From: Candidatus Didemnitutus sp.
GTDB taxonomy: Bacteria; Verrucomicrobiota; Verrucomicrobiia; Opitutales; Opitutaceae
Assembly (NCBI GenBank): GCA_030682505.1
Contig: JAUXOH010000104.1
Coordinates: 1-10,020, forward strand
DNA length: 10,020 nucleotides
Direction: 5' to 3'
The notes beneath the pieces were generated by a model. The model saw only the letters and a list, made by a program, of their open reading frames with translations. It was not told the origin of the DNA and made no database searches. A program made the position numbers and the translations under genes. Positions 7,469 to 10,020 of this stretch are shown one piece after another (the first letter of the stretch is position 1; the number at the start of each line of letters is the position of its first letter).

Positions 7469-7520
7469 GGCAAAAAAGCGCTGTTCACCGGCCTAAGAAA
7501 TCGCAGGCTGGGCCGTAACG
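7469..7520. other. Short spacer between the fusion gene and the ECF sigma gene
   Basis: The 52-base gap holds an A-run (7472-7477) and a weak 5-bp stem (CGGCC at 7489-7493 with GGCCG at 7511-7515). Neither is convincing as a terminator or promoter. The spacing allows either read-through or a separate promoter for the two downstream genes. Confidence 0.4.
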
Positions 7521-8060
7521 ATGGCAGGTGACGTGACACCCGTTCCCTCTTCCCATGATCGCACTGCCTTCGTGCAACTCGCCGTGGAGCAGCACCAAGC
7601 TCCGTTGCTCCGCTATGCCGCGCGGCTGTTGCACGGCGACGTGGAGCGCGCCCGCGATGTCGTGCAAGACACGTTCCTGCGGCTCATGCGTCAGGAACCG
7701 GCCGCGGTGGAAGGGCATGTGGCCGAGTGGCTCTTTACGGTCTGTCGCAACCGGACGTTGGATTACCTGCGCAAGGAGGGGCGCGTGAAATTCTTCGAGG
7801 AAGGCCAAGCCGAGCGTCTCACCGCGCCCGGGCCGCTGCCCGATCAGGTGGTCGAGCGGGCGGAAGTGCACGCGGCCGTCCTGCGACTGGTGGAGAAATT
7901 GCCTCCGAACCAACAGGAGGTCGTGCGGCTGAAGTTCCAAAACGGTTTCAGTTACAAGGAAATCAGCCGGATCACCGAGTTGTCGGTCACGAATGTCGGT
8001 TTTATTCTGCACACTGCGCTCGCCCGACTGCGCAAAGAAATGACGGCTCTGCCCGAGTGA
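7521..8060 (+). CDS. ECF-type RNA polymerase sigma factor
   Basis: This 179-residue protein has the normal length and layout of an extracytoplasmic-function sigma factor, which directs core RNA polymerase to a small set of promoters. Region 2 covers residues 18-88, with DVVQDTFLRLM (46-56) for core binding and EWLFTVCRNRTLDYLRKEGR (69-88) for -10 recognition. Region 4 covers 122-173, with LPPNQQEVVRLKF and the helix-turn-helix YKEISRITELS. All expected signature residues are present, unlike in the fusion protein upstream, with which it shares about 20 of 51 residues in region 4 by eye. The stop lies 10 bases before the start of the anti-sigma-like gene, the usual order for a sigma and its controller. 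The ATG at 7521 has only a weak ribosome binding site; GTG 7533 is an alternative that would shorten the protein by 4 residues. Target promoters cannot be told from the window. Confidence 0.93.
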   Translation: MAGDVTPVPSSHDRTAFVQLAVEQHQAPLLRYAARLLHGDVERARDVVQDTFLRLMRQEPAAVEGHVAEWLFTVCRNRTLDYLRKEGRVKFFEEGQAERLTAPGPLPDQVVERAEVHAAVLRLVEKLPPNQQEVVRLKFQNGFSYKEISRITELSVTNVGFILHTALARLRKEMTALPE

Positions 8061-8063
8061 GGA
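8057..8063 (+). promoter_or_regulatory. Ribosome binding site of the anti-sigma/YfbK-like gene
   Basis: GTGAGGA overlaps the TGA stop of the sigma gene and lies 7 bases before the ATG at 8071. The overlap points to coupled translation, which would keep sigma factor and controller in balance. Confidence 0.6.
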
Positions 8064-8070
8064 CCCTGCG

Positions 8071-9354
8071 ATGAACCCCATGGAAAACATTCTCCCCGAT
8101 GACCCCCGTCTCACTGCCTACGCGTTGAACGAGATGGAGCCGGCGGAGCGGGCCGCGTTCGAGTCCCTCTTGCAGCACGATGCGGCGGCGCGCGCGGTCG
8201 TGGCGGAGATTGGCGCGGCCGCCGGAGCACTCGATTTGGCCTTGGCGCACGAACCGCTGCCCGCGGTTGCGGCACCGGGGCGACGGGCGGATGGTCGCGA
8301 GGTTTCCGCAAACCCCGCCCGCCGACGGGCGCCGTTGTTGCGGTTTCCCCAGCTTTACTATGTGACGGCGGGCCTGGCGGCGGCGAGCTTCGCCGTGGTG
8401 TTCGTGGTCCGGCAATCGACGGAATTGGCGGAGTCGCCGGTGGTGCGCCATGTCGCGGCCGAGAACCGGGTCCCGGCGCCACCGCCTTCGGCCGCGGCGG
8501 ATCGCGCGTCGGCGACGGAACGGGAAGCGGGTGAACGGAAAATGATGGCCCGGGCGGTGCGCGCCGAGATGCCGATGGTGGCGGACGGCGCGAGTGCTCC
8601 GGACCGTTTCTTCGCCACCGCGGAATCCACGACGTCGACGTTCCCGCTGCGGGTGGGACGTGAATCCTACGCGCAGGTGCGCGATCAATTGCGGCGCGGC
8701 CTGCGCCCGGCGAGGGAGACGGTGCACGTGGCGGAGATGATCAATGCTTTCAACTACACCTGGCCTGCGCCGGGAGTCGGCGAGGATTTTGCGCTCCTGC
8801 TGGAAGAGACAGCGGCCCCGTGGGCTCCGGGTCACCGGTTGGTGCGCGTTGGTTTGAAAGCCTTGGGCGACGCCGGCGCTCAGCGCGCGAGCGGAGCGCA
8901 GGTGCGCGTGGATTTCAACCCCGTCCGCGTGCGCGCGTGGCGGTTGATCGGTTTTGAACGCGATGGCGCCGAGGTGGGTGTACAGGGTGCCGCGCGCGAG
9001 ACGCTGCGGGGGGGCGACTCGGTGACGGCCTTGTATGAGGTGATTGCAGCGGATGCCACGGCCGGAGAGGTCGACCCTACGATGCTGACGCTGACCTTGA
9101 CCTACCGTGACCCGGGCAGTGGAGCCGAGCGAAGGCGGGCGCAGCGATTCGAAGGGACGGGGGCGGCCTTTGCGGGCGCCAGCGAGGACATGAAATTCGT
9201 CGCGGCCGTGGCGGCCTTTGGCCTGGCGCTGCGCGAGTCCCGGCAGCAACCGGCGTTGAGTTTCTCCACGATTGCGGATTGGGCCCTGGCGGGTGCGGCG
9301 ACGGATCCGATGCGCGTCGAGTTCGCGACGCTGATGCGCGCCGTGGGAGAGTGA
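8071..9354 (+). CDS. Anti-sigma-like membrane protein with YfbK flanking domains but no VWA domain
   Basis: This 427-residue protein is probably the controller of the ECF sigma factor encoded 10 bases upstream. Residues 9-60 have the helical pattern of an anti-sigma domain (RLTAYALNEMEPAERAAFE) without zinc-binding His/Cys. A basic stretch (NPARRRAPLLR) precedes one membrane helix at about 95-113, giving a cytoplasmic N terminus and a periplasmic C terminus. After a linker, residues 198-262 match the VWA_N region of YfbK proteins (VAEMINAFNYTWPAP, PWAPGHRLVRVG). Residues 278-427 match the DUF3520 end (VDFNP, RLIGFE, GDSVTALYEV, EDMKFVAAVAAFG). In YfbK relatives a VWA domain of about 180 residues lies between these parts. 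Here only about 15 residues join them, and no DxSxS metal site is found. The frame is clean, so this looks like a domain loss and not decay. The call is by motif recognition; binding to the sigma factor is inferred. Confidence 0.85.
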   Translation: MNPMENILPDDPRLTAYALNEMEPAERAAFESLLQHDAAARAVVAEIGAAAGALDLALAHEPLPAVAAPGRRADGREVSANPARRRAPLLRFPQLYYVTAGLAAASFAVVFVVRQSTELAESPVVRHVAAENRVPAPPPSAAADRASATEREAGERKMMARAVRAEMPMVADGASAPDRFFATAESTTSTFPLRVGRESYAQVRDQLRRGLRPARETVHVAEMINAFNYTWPAPGVGEDFALLLEETAAPWAPGHRLVRVGLKALGDAGAQRASGAQVRVDFNPVRVRAWRLIGFERDGAEVGVQGAARETLRGGDSVTALYEVIAADATAGEVDPTMLTLTLTYRDPGSGAERRRAQRFEGTGAAFAGASEDMKFVAAVAAFGLALRESRQQPALSFSTIADWALAGAATDPMRVEFATLMRAVGE

Positions 9355-9359
9355 GGCTC

Positions 9360-9402
9360 CGGGCCGGGTTCGTCGCGGTCAGGAGCGACGCCGGTTGGCC
9401 CG
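9360..9402. terminator. Possible bidirectional terminator hairpin between convergent genes
   Basis: Two nested stems can form. The outer pairs CGGGCC (9360-9365) with GGCCCG (9397-9402); the inner pairs CGTCGC (9371-9376) with GCGACG (9385-9390) around an 8-base loop. It lies where the plus-strand cluster meets the minus-strand PEP-CTERM gene and overlaps the last codons of the latter. No T-run follows on either strand, so a Rho-independent terminator of the classic kind is not supported. Confidence 0.3.
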
Positions 9403-10020
9403 CGACTGACGGCGCAGCTGCAACACGATTATCCCCAAGCCCGCGATCATCAGCGCGTAAGTGGACGGCTCAGGCACGGGGGTAAAATTGAGCATCAGGG
9501 AGCCCGTGCCCGTCAAGGACGTGAGCTGCAGGGAAAAGGTGCCAGCGTAGGTGCTTTGGAACTGTGAGACATCGAGCGACAGATTGGAGGGGTTGGTCAA
9601 TTGGGTGGCTCCCGAGATGCTCTGGTAGGTCATTAGCGTCCACGAATACAGCCCGTGACTGGGATCCACATCCCCGAGAATGCCACCGATCCCGGCCGAG
9701 GTCAGCGTGACCGGGCGAATCACAAAGGGTGAACCCGAAGTGGCGGTGAGTTCCAGCGTGGCCGAGGAGGAGATGTTCACCAGATCGCGGGCGCCCGTGT
9801 TGATCAGGTTGGCGCTTTGGATGTTCCATTCATAGACCCCGTCGCTCGCCAGCGTGAGGTGACTGAAGGTGAGTTTGCCAAGGGGATTCGAGCCGAAGCC
9901 GGGAGAGACCATGGCCCCCGTACCGATGGTCGCGGTGCTATAGGTGCCGTTGCCCGCCAGGGTGCCGGAGGAAACGATCAGGGGGTTGTAGAGTTCCTTT
10001 CCTCCGTCCAAGACCAGCGT
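9379..10020 (-). CDS. PEP-CTERM protein with autotransporter-associated beta-strand repeats, N-terminal part outside the window
   Basis: This is the C-terminal part (213 residues) of a secreted, surface-sorted protein. PEP-CTERM tails are recognised by exosortase, which cleaves and anchors or releases the protein. The tail shows the full signal: VPEPSTYALM (VPEP at 9466-9477), a hydrophobic helix (IAGLGIIVLQL) and a basic end (RRQSRANRRR). Before it are Ser/Thr/Gly-rich beta strands. VSSGTLAGNGTYS, then VSPGFGSNPLGKLTFSHLTL, resembles the passenger-domain repeat of autotransporter-associated beta-strand proteins (NGGTLAGNGT, then LAPGNSPGTLTV). The frame stays open to the last base (TLVLDGGKEL), so the TTG at 10011 is not the real start and the gene continues beyond 10020. 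Such proteins are common in Verrucomicrobiota. It converges on the sigma/anti-sigma cluster with a 24-base gap and is not part of that transcript. Its ligand or structural role cannot be told. Confidence 0.9.
   Translation of the reverse strand, partial: TLVLDGGKELYNPLIVSSGTLAGNGTYSTATIGTGAMVSPGFGSNPLGKLTFSHLTLASDGVYEWNIQSANLINTGARDLVNISSSATLELTATSGSPFVIRPVTLTSAGIGGILGDVDPSHGLYSWTLMTYQSISGATQLTNPSNLSLDVSQFQSTYAGTFSLQLTSLTGTGSLMLNFTPVPEPSTYALMIAGLGIIVLQLRRQSRANRRRS

Noticed and set aside
7489..7515. A 5-bp stem in the spacer before the ECF sigma gene, considered as a terminator.
   Set aside because: It is too short with a 17-base loop and has no T-run, so it does not support a transcript end.
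8002..9249. A 415-residue minus-strand open frame opposite the anti-sigma/YfbK-like gene.
   Set aside because: It is Arg/His-rich and without motifs, the usual look of a shadow frame; the plus-strand gene has clear homology and a ribosome binding site.

Overview
The window is GC-rich bacterial DNA with nine protein-coding genes, two cut by the window edges. The best guess for the source is a Verrucomicrobiota bacterium of the Opitutus type. This rests on a PEP-CTERM protein with autotransporter-associated beta-strand repeats, and on an ECF sigma factor next to YfbK-like proteins. The assignment is inference from gene content only. No RNA genes, CRISPR arrays or insertion sequences were seen.

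Layout. (1) Bases 1-1266, plus strand: the end of the ABC-F translation factor EttA. (2) Bases 1304-4705, minus strand: a compact run of four genes, read from high to low coordinate. They are an OppA-type peptide-binding protein, a small exported protein of unknown function, an OGG1-type 8-oxoguanine DNA glycosylase and an Hsp15-like S4 RNA-binding protein. The gaps are 16, 3 and 29 bases, so they probably form one operon. (3) A 63-base divergent intergenic region with an imperfect 11-base inverted repeat. (4) Bases 4769-9354, plus strand: three genes forming a regulatory cluster. (5) Bases 9379-10020, minus strand: the C-terminal end of a PEP-CTERM protein, convergent with the cluster.

The regulatory cluster is the most interesting part. 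The first gene encodes an 899-residue fusion: a sigma-factor-like region, an anti-sigma-like segment, one membrane helix, a long low-complexity linker, and a VWA domain with the flanking domains of the YfbK family. The second gene is a normal ECF sigma factor. The third has the same anti-sigma-like segment, a membrane helix and the YfbK flanking domains, but about 185 residues are missing exactly where the VWA domain should be. Genes two and three together therefore align with gene one from end to end. I read this as a tandem duplication of a sigma / anti-sigma-VWA module. One copy became fused, lost the sigma region 2 signature residues and kept VWA; the other kept an intact sigma factor and lost VWA. 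The two copies could work as one membrane-linked signalling system, with the external VWA domain of one partner controlling the sigma factor of the other. The alignment is visible in the sequence; the mechanism is inference.
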